Shown here: positions 1-5,912 of the stretch, one piece after another | Numbering within the stretch: position 1 is the stretch's first letter | Layout: every line of letters starts with the position of its first letter | Assembly: GCA_022729835.1 (NCBI GenBank) | Contig: DZBC01000082.1 | Coordinates: forward strand, 1 to 8,933 | DNA: 8,933 nt | Source: Sulfuricurvum sp. | GTDB taxonomy: Bacteria; Campylobacterota; Campylobacteria; Campylobacterales; Sulfurimonadaceae | Direction of reading: 5' to 3' | Notes under the pieces: generated by a model | The model's database searches: none | What the model saw: the letters and a program-made list of their open reading frames with translations, nothing else | What the model was told of the DNA's origin: nothing | Program-made: the position numbers and the translations under genes

Positions 1-126
1 TTTGAGGTTGTTGACAGCAGCTCTGGCAATAAAAAGGACAATCGCGGCAGTCAGCAGCATGTGTGTCAAGAAGATCCAACTGTGGTCGTGGCTGATCAGG
101 CCGAAGAACGTAAAGAGTTCACCCAT
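1..126 (-). CDS. atpB: F0F1 ATP synthase subunit a, N-terminal fragment
   Basis: Partial gene that runs off the left edge; 42 codons are present, reading from the ATG at 126-124. The peptide begins MGELFTFFGLISHDHSW and continues into a hydrophobic stretch (about residues 18-36) that would be the first membrane helix. I recognise this start as that of AtpB in sulfur-oxidising Campylobacterota. Subunit a forms the proton half-channels beside the c-ring in the inner membrane; its catalytic arginine would lie outside the window. The start is supported by a Shine-Dalgarno AAGGAA at 133-138, 6 bases from the ATG, and by a TATAAT box at 156-161. It lies downstream of ribF on the same strand, but the 105-bp gap with its own promoter suggests separate transcription. 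The identification rests on one short conserved segment, so it is good but not certain. Confidence 0.85.
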   Translation of the reverse strand, partial: MGELFTFFGLISHDHSWIFLTHMLLTAAIVLFIARAAVNNLK

Positions 127-155
127 CAAGAGTTCCTTATGCAAAAATTGTATGG

Positions 156-161
156 ATTATA
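156..161 (-). promoter_or_regulatory. Predicted -10 box (TATAAT) for atpB
   Basis: A perfect TATAAT on the minus strand would start transcription near 149, giving a leader of about 23 bases before the AAGGAA ribosome binding site and the atpB ATG. The -35 region 17 bp upstream is only weakly like consensus, which is usual for Campylobacterota sigma-70 promoters, where AT-rich stretches replace a strict -35. The surrounding DNA (about 140-190) is much richer in A and T than the flanking genes. Confidence 0.55.
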
Positions 162-231
162 GAATATTTTGATTTAATTTATCATTAGAAACGCCTCACT
201 CGAACGCCGTTGATGTTCAAAAATGGGGCAC

Positions 232-1074
232 TTAAAGCAACATCTGTCCACAGATACGCCGAGCCGTGTCTATATCCAAGGCGATGGCGCAGCGTAGCGC
301 TTCAAGGCTCTCAAATTTTCGGTTTTCCCGAATCCATCCCAAAAAGCTAATGGCGCCAAAGCGCTCCACCGATACCTCGCCATCCAGCAGATGCGACTCA
401 ATCGCAAAAGAGCCGTCAGTCGTGACGCGATGACCGATAAAAGAGACCGAAGGGTGATAATGCTCTTCATCGTCGATGCGCGTCAAGGTCGCATAAACTC
501 CCTCTTTGGGCAATAAAAAATCGCTTACATGTAGATTGATCGTCGGCACAAGTGCGCGTCTTCCAAGTCCCTGTCCTGCGATCACGCTACCGTGAATCGT
601 GTAGTTGTGTCCCAAAAAGGCGTTGGCTCCGGCGATATCGCCGATTTGAAGTTTGGCGCGGATTTTGTGCGCATGAACCGAATCGCCGTGATGGCATACC
701 GGCTCGACCACCACCACTTCTCCATCAAACAGATCCGTCAAATCGTGACAGGAGCTGCCGCGATTTTTGCCAAAGTGAAAATCATAACCCACTACAATAC
801 GCTTAAGCTGTGGAAAATCCTCGCGGATACGGCGTACAAACTCCGCTCCTTCTAGGTGGCGGATGTTCTCTAGCGGATAGTAAAAGAGCGGATAGCGTGA
901 AAAACGTTCGCGCTCTTGATGGGGCGTAAGGTTCGCAAACCCGCTCTCGATCACCACAATCGCCCCGTATTCGCCCAGATGCGAAAAGAGACGCTGATGA
1001 CCGATATGCATCCCGTCAAAACCGCCGATGGCGACGGAATCAATCTTTTTTAAAGCAGTAGCAGTACTCAACAT
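232..1074 (-). CDS. ribF: Bifunctional riboflavin kinase / FAD synthetase
   Basis: RibF phosphorylates riboflavin to FMN and then adenylylates FMN to FAD in the cytoplasm. Counting from the ATG at 1074 the protein has 280 residues. The N-terminal nucleotidyltransferase domain shows GGFDGMHIGH (HIGH motif at 23-26) and VVGYDFHFGKNRGS (94-107). The C-terminal kinase domain shows GQGLGRRALVPTIN (PTIN at 177-180, in place of the common PTAN) and IESHLLDGE, whose Glu226 is the likely catalytic base. The reading frame is open further upstream to 1113, but that start would lie deep in tlyA and has no family support. AAGGAGG at 1078-1084 lies only 3 bases before the ATG at 1074; a TTG at 1071 would have a better spacing of 6, so a 279-residue product is possible. 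The start overlaps the end of tlyA by 35 bases, implying coupled translation as the last gene of ligA-tlyA-ribF. No convincing terminator follows it. Confidence 0.93.
   Translation of the reverse strand: MLSTATALKKIDSVAIGGFDGMHIGHQRLFSHLGEYGAIVVIESGFANLTPHQERERFSRYPLFYYPLENIRHLEGAEFVRRIREDFPQLKRIVVGYDFHFGKNRGSSCHDLTDLFDGEVVVVEPVCHHGDSVHAHKIRAKLQIGDIAGANAFLGHNYTIHGSVIAGQGLGRRALVPTINLHVSDFLLPKEGVYATLTRIDDEEHYHPSVSFIGHRVTTDGSFAIESHLLDGEVSVERFGAISFLGWIRENRKFESLEALRCAIALDIDTARRICGQMLL
525..534. repeat. TACATGTA palindrome, copy 1 (in ribF)
   Basis: CTTACATGTAG context. In ribF it is read as codons CTA-CAT-GTA (Leu-His-Val) in the INLHVSD segment of the kinase domain. First of seven copies of the same 8-mer in the window. 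Confidence 0.7.
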
Positions 1075-1747
1075 TGCCCTCCTTGCCCTTGATGTGGGCG
1101 CGCTCTTTTTCAATCAGACGCCACCCCAGCACGCTACAGGCATCTTCAAAGCGCATCATCGCGCGGCCTATCGCCTTCTCATCCGTCACCACCCCGTTTT
1201 TGTCGCGTTTGGCCTCGCGCCCCACTTCAAACTGCGGTTTAAAAAGCACAATGATCCAGCAAGCGCTCAGACGATCGATCGCACCCAAAATATGCTCCAG
1301 CGCAATAAACGACACGTCACAGGTGACGAGCGCATAGGGTTCGTCGCTCTCGAAGCTGCGGATATCGCACTGCTCAAACGAGCGCACCCGCGCATCAGTG
1401 CGCAGCGAGGGGTGCAACTGATCCGTGCCCACATCCACCGCGTCTACGCCGAGCGCCCCCGATTCAAGCAAAATCTGGGTAAAGCCGCCCGTACTTGCGC
1501 CGATATCCAGCACCCGCAAACCCCTACATGTAAAGGGGAGCAGCGGCAAAAATGACTTGAGTTTGAGCGCCGCGCGGCTCACATAAGGCTCATCTCCGAC
1601 CACCCGCACGCGCTGCGTCGTGATCTCAAAGGCGTTTTTCTCCACCACCCGATCATCCACCAGCACGCAGCGCTCTTCAATGAGCTGTTGCGCCTTGGAG
1701 CGGCTGGCGGCGAGTCCCTGCTCTAGCAGATACTGATCGAGTCTCAT
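1040..1747 (-). CDS. tlyA: TlyA-family rRNA 2'-O-methyltransferase (hemolysin A homologue)
   Basis: 235 residues, usual for the family. An N-terminal S4 RNA-binding domain (about 1-60, starting MRLDQYLLEQGLAASRSKAQ) is followed by an FtsJ/RrmJ-like methyltransferase. YVSRAALKL lies at 55-63, the SAM-binding loop DIGASTGGFT at 81-90, CDVSFIALE at 143-151 and KPQFEVGRE at 170-178. Lys62, Asp144, Lys170 and Glu227 are placed as the K-D-K-E catalytic tetrad. Known TlyA enzymes methylate cytidine 2'-OH groups in 16S and/or 23S rRNA and affect capreomycin sensitivity. Short forms of this kind in Campylobacter (TlyA type I) act on 23S rRNA only; which type this is was inferred from length alone. The ATG overlaps the ligA stop as ATGA, and GGAGG at 1755-1759 sits 7 bases before it. 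The 3' end overlaps ribF. The hemolysin name is historical. Confidence 0.95.
   Translation of the reverse strand: MRLDQYLLEQGLAASRSKAQQLIEERCVLVDDRVVEKNAFEITTQRVRVVGDEPYVSRAALKLKSFLPLLPFTCRGLRVLDIGASTGGFTQILLESGALGVDAVDVGTDQLHPSLRTDARVRSFEQCDIRSFESDEPYALVTCDVSFIALEHILGAIDRLSACWIIVLFKPQFEVGREAKRDKNGVVTDEKAIGRAMMRFEDACSVLGWRLIEKERAHIKGKEGNVEYCYCFKKD
1524..1533. repeat. TACATGTA palindrome, copy 2 (in tlyA)
   Basis: Context CCCCTACATGTAAAGGGG, flanked by C and G runs that nearly extend the dyad. In tlyA it is read in a different frame from copy 1, as ACA-TGT (Thr73-Cys74), followed by an AGG arginine codon. Confidence 0.7.
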
Positions 1748-3706
1748 GCACGCACCTCCAGCATCGTCTGCATCTGCGCTTCGCTGAGCGTCTCAACGCC
1801 CAGCTCCAGCGCTTTATCCAGCTTACTGCCCGCCTCTTCGCCGTAGATGACGTAATCGCTCTTTTTGGAGACCGAGCCCGACACTTTCGCCCCCAGCGCT
1901 TCAAGCTCCGCTTTGATCGCATCGCGCGGACGGCTCATGCTGCCTGTGAGCACCACCGTTTTGCCTTTGAAGGGGTTTTGGGCCGCTTCAGCGCGGCGCG
2001 GCGGCTCTTTGGGCGCGATAATGCTGCGCAAATGCGTCACATGAGCCTCATTGACCCGCCAAAACTCCACCACCGATTCGGCCATCTCCTCGCCAAAACC
2101 CTCCAGCGCCATGATCTGCGCTTTGTCCGCCGCCTCTAGCGTCGATCCGAAGTGCGCACAGAGGGTTTTGGAGGCCACTTCGCCGATATGCTCGATCCCC
2201 AGCGCGTTGATAAAGCGCCAGCATTCACACCCCTTGGCCGCTTCGATGGCCTCAAGCAGGTTGCGGCTCTTTTTTTCCTTGAACCCCTCAAGCGTCAAAA
2301 GCTGCTCCGGCGTCAGCGAAAAGAGATCGCTCACCCCCGAAATCAGCCCTGATCCATAGAGCGTCTCGACGATCTTCTCGCCCAAGCCGTCAATGTTGAG
2401 ACAAGGTTTGGAGGCGAAATAGATGATCGCATTGACCACCCTAGCCTTACATGTAAGGTTCTGACACTTAATGAGCGCCCCCTCATCGAGCAGTTCGCTG
2501 CCGCAGACGGGGCAGCGCGTGGGGCGCGGCACGATCTGCTCCGCACCGCTGCGCTCATGGGTGAGCACCTTGATGATCTTGGGGATCACGTCGCCGCTGC
2601 GCAGCATCACGACCCGATCACCGATGCGGATATCCTTGCGCTCGATCTCATCAAAATTGTGTAGCGTCGCGCGCTCGACGATCACCCCTTCGATGGGGGT
2701 CGGTTCCACCACCGCCACCGGCGTCACCACGCCGCTGCGCCCCACCTGAAGCACGATGTCGCGCAGCCGCGTCACCTTCTCGACCGCCGGAAATTTATAG
2801 GCTGCCGCCCAGCGCGGATTTTTGATCGTGTAGCCTAAGCTCCTCTTGCGCGTCGATCTCATCGACCTTGATCACCATCCCGTCAAGCATCATCTCAAAA
2901 CCGTCGCGCGCGCCGAGCATCTTTTGATAAAAAGCGTCGATCTGCTGTGCATCGGTGCAGACGCTGCGCATCGGCGGCTGCTTGAACCCCAGCGCATAGA
3001 CCCACTCCATACGCTCGCTCAGCCTGCGCCCTTCTAAGCTGTTGTAGCCCACGCCATAGGGCAAAAAGACCAGATTACGCGACGCAGTGATGGCGGAGTC
3101 GAGCTGGCGCAGGCTTCCGGCAGCAGCGTTGCGCGGATTGGCAAAGAGGCTCTCGCCGCGTGCCATGCGCTCGCGGTTGATGGCTTCAAACTCCTCTTTA
3201 AAAATCACCACTTCGCCGCGAATCTCGATGCGCCCCTCATAATCGATACGCAGCGGAATCGAGCGGATGGTTCGGGCGTTTTGCGTCACCTCTTCGCCGA
3301 TGCTCCCATCTCCGCGCGTGATGGCGCTTTTGAGCGCTCCGTGCTCATAGATCAGGTTGAGACTCGCGCCGTCGTATTTGGGTTCGCAGTAAAAATGCTT
3401 CACGTCGCCAAGCTTCAAGACGCGCTCGATCCAGCGCACCAGCGCTTCGTGATCAAAGAGATCCTCCAGCGACCACATACGGCTCAGATGCGCCGCTTTT
3501 TCAAAGCCCTCAAGCACCGCCGCTCCCACGCGCTGCGTGGGCGAGTCGGCGCGGATCGCTTCTGGGTGGGCCTGCTCGTAGACAAGCACCTCATGGTAGA
3601 GACGGTCGTACTCTTCGTCGCTGACAAGCGGATCGTCTAAAACATAGTAGTGGTGGGCGTAGCGGATCAAGGTCTCGACGCTGCGGTGATATTGGGTATG
3701 ATTCAT
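1744..3706 (-). CDS. ligA: NAD+-dependent DNA ligase LigA, split by a one-base shift at 2836
   Basis: LigA seals nicks in duplex DNA using NAD+ during replication and repair and is normally essential. The gene is in two frames. 3706-2795 encodes the N-terminal part: domain Ia, KYDG with adenylated Lys110, EIRGEVV (161-167), ANPRNAAAGSLRQLD (189-203) and LDGMVIKVD (274-282). Then, after EEL290, it runs 13 unrelated residues to a TAA. The other frame resumes as GYTIKNPRWAAAYKFPA and continues through the OB fold, a zinc finger (Cys398, 401, 414, 419), helix-hairpin-helix repeats and a C-terminal BRCT domain (about 570-653) to the stop at 1744. Skipping the base at 2836 joins complement(2837..3706) to complement(1744..2835), giving 653 residues, a normal length. 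Lys280 (motif IV) and Lys304 (motif V) are then 24 apart, as in E. coli LigA (290 and 314). Without the shift the product lacks motif V and should be inactive. First gene of the operon with tlyA and ribF. I treat it as an intact but recoded or misassembled gene. Confidence 0.9.
2445..2458. repeat. TACATGTA palindrome, copy 3 (in ligA, 14-bp dyad)
   Basis: CCTTACATGTAAGG is a perfect 14-bp palindrome. In ligA the ACA-TGT codons encode Thr-Cys419, so a zinc-finger cysteine is written with the motif. Confidence 0.7.
2833..2845 (-). other. Candidate +1 frameshift site GAGGAG-CTT-AGG-C inside ligA
   Basis: On the minus strand CTTAGGC occupies 2839-2833, with GAGGAG at 2845-2840 immediately upstream. 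In the first frame CTT is Leu290 and AGG the next codon. A slip of the P-site tRNA from CUU to UUA exposes GGC, the glycine expected in the conserved ligase sequence QEELGYT. CUU-AGG-C is the established Ty1 +1 frameshift heptamer, and an SD-like element just upstream of CUU is the known stimulator of +1 shifting in bacterial RF2 (prfB). AGG is absent from the three plus-strand genes of this window, though it is used at least once each in tlyA and ligA. Whether the ribosome really shifts here is not shown. Confidence 0.45.
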
Positions 3707-3729
3707 GGACGAAATTCTACCGAGATAAG

Positions 3730-3758
3730 ATTATGAACTGCCCTATTTGTACCGCCAA
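3730..3758 (-). promoter_or_regulatory. Possible sigma-70 promoter for ligA
   Basis: On the minus strand TTGGCG (3758-3753) and CATAAT (3735-3730) are separated by 17 bp, giving a start near 3723 and a leader of about 17 bases before the ligA ATG. No clear Shine-Dalgarno precedes that ATG. The -10 hexamer includes the ATG of the divergent methyltransferase gene, so transcription of the two genes would compete. Motif match only. Confidence 0.4.
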
Positions 3759-4398
3759 GACGACACACTTTTTCGATCCCTTGATGCAGTGGGATTTTTA
3801 CCGATGCCCTACATGTAAACTGATCTTTAAAGACCCAAAACACGCTCCAAGCGCCCAAAAAGAGCTTCAAATCTACAACAACCACCACAACACCCTCGAA
3901 TCTCCGGGCTATGCAAACATGTTTGAAGCGTTTATCGACTTTACGTTTCGCAGCGACCTTGAGGCGATTCATGAGGTGCTGGAGTTTGGCTGCGGACCGG
4001 GGCCGGTTTTGGCCCTTTTGCTGGAGCGTCTGGGCTTACATGTAAACCTGTATGACAAGTACTTTCACCCCCGCCCCTGTTATGAAGGACGTCGCTTCGA
4101 TCTGATCACCGCCACCGAAGTGATCGAACACGTCGCCGATCCTCTGGAGTTGCTGCGCTTTTTTCACGCCCATCTACGCGAGGGCGGCTATCTGGCGCTG
4201 ATGACGCAGTTTCACCAAAACGACGAAGCGCATTTTTTGCGCTGGTGGTACCGCAAAGACCCCACCCACGTCACCTTTTTTCGCCCCGAAACCTTTGCGT
4301 TCATGGCGAACATCAGCGGTTTCAAAGTGCTACGTTTTGATGAAAAGAAGGTTATTTATCTGCAAAAAACAGAGCCTTCCGCGCTTTGTGCGCTATAA
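3733..4398 (+). CDS. Class I SAM-dependent methyltransferase with N-terminal zinc ribbon
   Basis: 221 residues. Two CxxC pairs, CPIC (3-6) and CPTC (25-28), form a likely zinc ribbon. A Rossmann methyltransferase domain follows, with glycine loop EFGCGPGPVLALL (84-96), an acidic Asp108 after strand 2 (LYDKY) and the post-II motif FDLITATEVIEHVADP (112-127), as in the Methyltransf_23/UbiG-like group. The C-terminal half is rich in aromatic residues (FLRWWYRKDPTHVTFFRPETF, around 168-188), typical of small-molecule or sugar-type methyltransferases in this superfamily. The substrate cannot be read from the sequence. The ATG has only a weak upstream GAGATAAG. It is 26 bp from the start of divergent ligA, so any promoter must lie in ligA coding DNA (a TATGAT at 3697-3702 is possible). 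All arginines are CGN codons, consistent with a resident gene. Two TACATGTA palindromes lie inside it. Confidence 0.88.
   Translation: MNCPICTAKTTHFFDPLMQWDFYRCPTCKLIFKDPKHAPSAQKELQIYNNHHNTLESPGYANMFEAFIDFTFRSDLEAIHEVLEFGCGPGPVLALLLERLGLHVNLYDKYFHPRPCYEGRRFDLITATEVIEHVADPLELLRFFHAHLREGGYLALMTQFHQNDEAHFLRWWYRKDPTHVTFFRPETFAFMANISGFKVLRFDEKKVIYLQKTEPSALCAL
3809..3818. repeat. TACATGTA palindrome, copy 4 (in methyltransferase)
   Basis: CCTACATGTAAAC context, read as ACA-TGT-AAA. It encodes the second cysteine (Cys28) of the CPTC zinc-ribbon pair. Confidence 0.7.
4036..4045. repeat. TACATGTA palindrome, copy 5 (in methyltransferase)
   Basis: Perfect TTACATGTAA, 227 bp from copy 4. Read as TTA-CAT-GTA (Leu102-His103-Val104), a different frame from copy 4 in the same gene. 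Confidence 0.7.
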
Positions 4399-4399
4399 T
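4394..4399 (+). promoter_or_regulatory. Predicted -10 box (TATAAT) for the DUF1566 gene
   Basis: A perfect TATAAT overlaps the stop codon of the methyltransferase gene and would start transcription near 4406. The leader of about 17 bases contains AAGGAG (4412-4417), 5 bases from the ATG at 4423. No strong -35 is visible. The downstream gene may therefore be transcribed on its own as well as by read-through. Confidence 0.5.
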
Positions 4400-4422
4400 C
4401 AAACCAAATCAAAGGAGTCATC

Positions 4423-5172
4423 ATGAAAGCTCTGCTCATATGCGCCGTACCACTTCTGCTGTGGGGAGGGTGGCACGAGCACAAAGAGTTTGAGGCCGAT
4501 TACCACAAGGCTCTTTCACAGTGCAAAAGTATGGGTGATGGATGGCGATTGCCCGACATCCGCGAGCTTTTTTCGCTCAGAGGCCAGAGCGACGCTTTTT
4601 CTCCCAACCAGAGCTATTGGGCAATCAACACAGTTTATGACGGCGTCGTGCAAGGTGATACCGGCAGTGAGGGAGAAGGTGGCAGCACCCAGGGAACCCT
4701 GCAAGGCTTCACCTTTTTTCTTCAAGACGGCGATATCACGCTAACGCCCTTACATAAACGCTCCGGTGTCATCTGCACCGACGTATCGGCACCTGACTTT
4801 GCGTCCACCTACAAAAAACAAAAAGAGGGTGTCCTAGACGAAAAAAACAACCTCATCTGGCTCAAGTTCGATGCCACCGACGCCAAAAGTCGCTACAACT
4901 TCGAGGAAGCACAAGCATACTGCGAAAATCTCAGCCTCTATCACAGAGAGTGGCGCCTTCCGACCCTAGACGAACTCTACTCCATCGTCAACTACAACCA
5001 AAGCAGCCCTAGTGTACAAAGTGACTATTTCGGGATGATGATGCAGCGCTACTACTGGAGCGCGACCCTTTTTGGAGCGCAGGAAGCCTACGTCGTCGGT
5101 TTTAAATTCGGCTCTGTTGCCACCAGCTCCAGAAAAAATCGCTCTTACGTACGCTGTGTAAGCGATCTGTAG
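4423..5172 (+). CDS. Secreted protein with two DUF1566 (Lcl C-terminal-like) repeats
   Basis: 249 residues, function unknown. MKALLICAVPLLLWGG looks like a short Sec signal peptide, so a periplasmic or surface location is likely. The protein contains the same module twice. In the first copy Cys34, WRLPDIREL (41-49), YW (65-66) and Cys118 occur in order. In the second, DEKNNLIWLKF (139-149), Cys167, WRLPTLDEL (177-185), YWSAT (211-215) and Cys245 occur in order. The WRLP...YWSAT...VRCV pattern is characteristic of DUF1566, a lectin-like fold found in many secreted proteins of aquatic bacteria. The paired cysteines, 84 and 78 apart, probably form one disulfide per module. The first module has lost the usual D..T.LIW segment and carries a Gly/Ser-rich insert (about 78-92). 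The start has a strong AAGGAG at 4412-4417. It ends 19 bp from the convergent PAS gene. Ligand binding is an inference from fold. Confidence 0.85.
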   Translation: MKALLICAVPLLLWGGWHEHKEFEADYHKALSQCKSMGDGWRLPDIRELFSLRGQSDAFSPNQSYWAINTVYDGVVQGDTGSEGEGGSTQGTLQGFTFFLQDGDITLTPLHKRSGVICTDVSAPDFASTYKKQKEGVLDEKNNLIWLKFDATDAKSRYNFEEAQAYCENLSLYHREWRLPTLDELYSIVNYNQSSPSVQSDYFGMMMQRYYWSATLFGAQEAYVVGFKFGSVATSSRKNRSYVRCVSDL

Positions 5173-5191
5173 CGTTCCATCATCAAATACG

Positions 5192-5755
5192 CTAAGAGAA
5201 CATCTTGCGCATTGAAGAAAAAAATCCTTGTGTACTCACGTTATTTTCGATGACATCATCTATGTAGTGGTCATAATCGGTCTTTTTTGACTCCAAAAAA
5301 GCGTGTAACATCTTTTCGGAAGCCTCCATTCCACCTTCTTGCTCCGCTGCGAGTAGTCGGGCATAAAGTTCTGAGATCAGTTTGACGGTTGAGTGTTTTG
5401 CCGCCTGACGATACGAAATATAGCCCCTGATCTGCTTGCTCACAGGATCTCGCTCCATCTCAAACTTGGTCGTCACCCAATAATAGCGCCCATCTTTCGC
5501 CAAATTTTTCACGACGGCAGTGATCGATTTTTCTTCCTTGAGCCGATGCCACATGGTTTTGAAAATAACTTTGGGCATATCTGGATGACGAATCAAATTA
5601 TGAGGTTTGCCTATAAGCTCTGCGGTGCTGTAACCTGTAATCTCGCAAAAATAGTCGTTTGCGAAGGTAATATTACCCCTTGTGTCGGTACGGCTTAAAA
5701 TATATCGGTACTTATCCAGATGAATCTCTTCATCGCGCAACAACGGTTTCGTCAT
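5192..5755 (-). CDS. Stand-alone PAS-domain sensor protein, Aer/CetB-like
   Basis: 187 residues from the ATG at 5755, which has GAGGAG at 5762-5767 exactly 6 bases upstream. The PAS domain spans about 12-110. It shows FANDYF (31-36), GKPHNLIRHPDMPK (49-62), Trp69 and KNLAKDGRYYWV (83-94), closely matching the PAS domain of the E. coli aerotaxis receptor Aer, including the Arg56-His57 pair linked to FAD binding there. A tryptophan that follows in Aer (EPWSG) is isoleucine here, so FAD binding is likely but not assured. Residues 111-187 are predicted helical and charged, with no HAMP, kinase, GGDEF or chemoreceptor signalling domain and no membrane segment. In Campylobacter jejuni the comparable CetB works with a separate membrane partner, CetA, in energy taxis. 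No such partner is in this window, so it would have to be encoded elsewhere. It is 157 bp downstream of mutS2 and convergent with the DUF1566 gene. Confidence 0.88.
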   Translation of the reverse strand: MTKPLLRDEEIHLDKYRYILSRTDTRGNITFANDYFCEITGYSTAELIGKPHNLIRHPDMPKVIFKTMWHRLKEEKSITAVVKNLAKDGRYYWVTTKFEMERDPVSKQIRGYISYRQAAKHSTVKLISELYARLLAAEQEGGMEASEKMLHAFLESKKTDYDHYIDDVIENNVSTQGFFSSMRKMFS

Positions 5756-5781
5756 ACCGGACTCCTCAGACACTCAAAATC

Positions 5782-5803
5782 AAAACGTATTTTACTACGT
5801 TTT
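5782..5803. promoter_or_regulatory. 8-bp inverted repeat at the predicted PAS gene promoter
   Basis: AAAACGTA (5782-5789), six bases, then TACGTTTT (5796-5803), a perfect 8-bp inverted repeat. A candidate minus-strand -10 box, TAAAAT (5794-5789), lies within it, and the PAS start codon is 27 bp away. A regulator binding here would block the promoter. Read on the plus strand it is followed by a run of T (5800-5807) and could form a weak hairpin terminator instead, although the stem has only two GC pairs. Confidence 0.35.
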
Positions 5804-5878
5804 TTTTGTGATCAGTTAAGCAAAAATGAAACACTTGCCAAGCTGTGTTAAAACTTCACTTCGAGAGATAAAGGGGCC

Positions 5879-5906
5879 GTGGCACAGATGAACTTTTTCA
5901 AGCCAC
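5879..5906 (-). terminator. Weak hairpin downstream of mutS2
   Basis: On the minus strand GTGGC (5906-5902) can pair with GCCAC (5883-5879), and TGAA/TTCA pair within the loop (5900-5897 with 5892-5889). It begins 6 bases after the mutS2 stop. There is no good U-run after it, only CCTTTATCT, so it may be a poor terminator or an RNA-stability hairpin. It is the only candidate seen between mutS2 and the PAS gene. Confidence 0.25.
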
Positions 5907-5912
5907 TTGATT

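Noticed and set aside
185..225. Terminator for ribF in the AACGCC...GCCGTT / GAAC...GTTC stretch
   Set aside because: Stems of only 4-5 bp with interruptions and no U-run on the minus strand.
1075..1113. Upstream ATG at 1113 as the ribF start
   Set aside because: It would overlap tlyA by 74 bases and adds a basic leader not expected in RibF. A strong ribosome binding site lies just before 1074.
1744..2862. An independent gene for a 372-residue protein starting at ATG 2862
   Set aside because: Its first nine residues are an out-of-frame reading of the N-terminal ligase sequence, and homology begins only after the shift point. It is the C-terminal part of ligA.
3915..3924. AAACATGTTT as an eighth member of the palindrome family
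   Set aside because: It shares only the ACATGT core, not TACATGTA, and is explained by Asn-Met-Phe codons.
3703..3972. Minus-strand frame opposite the methyltransferase start
   Set aside because: Runs antisense through the conserved zinc ribbon and has no ribosome binding site or recognisable sequence. The plus-strand reading is clearly the gene.
5170..5194. Inverted repeat TAGCGT / ACGCTA between the convergent DUF1566 and PAS genes as a shared terminator
   Set aside because: Only 6 bp of stem with a 13-base loop and no T-run on either strand. It includes both stop codons, so chance is likely.
5756..5773. GTG at 5773 as the start of the PAS protein
   Set aside because: The GAGGAG between this GTG and ATG 5755 is ideally placed (6 bases) for the ATG, and no site precedes the GTG.
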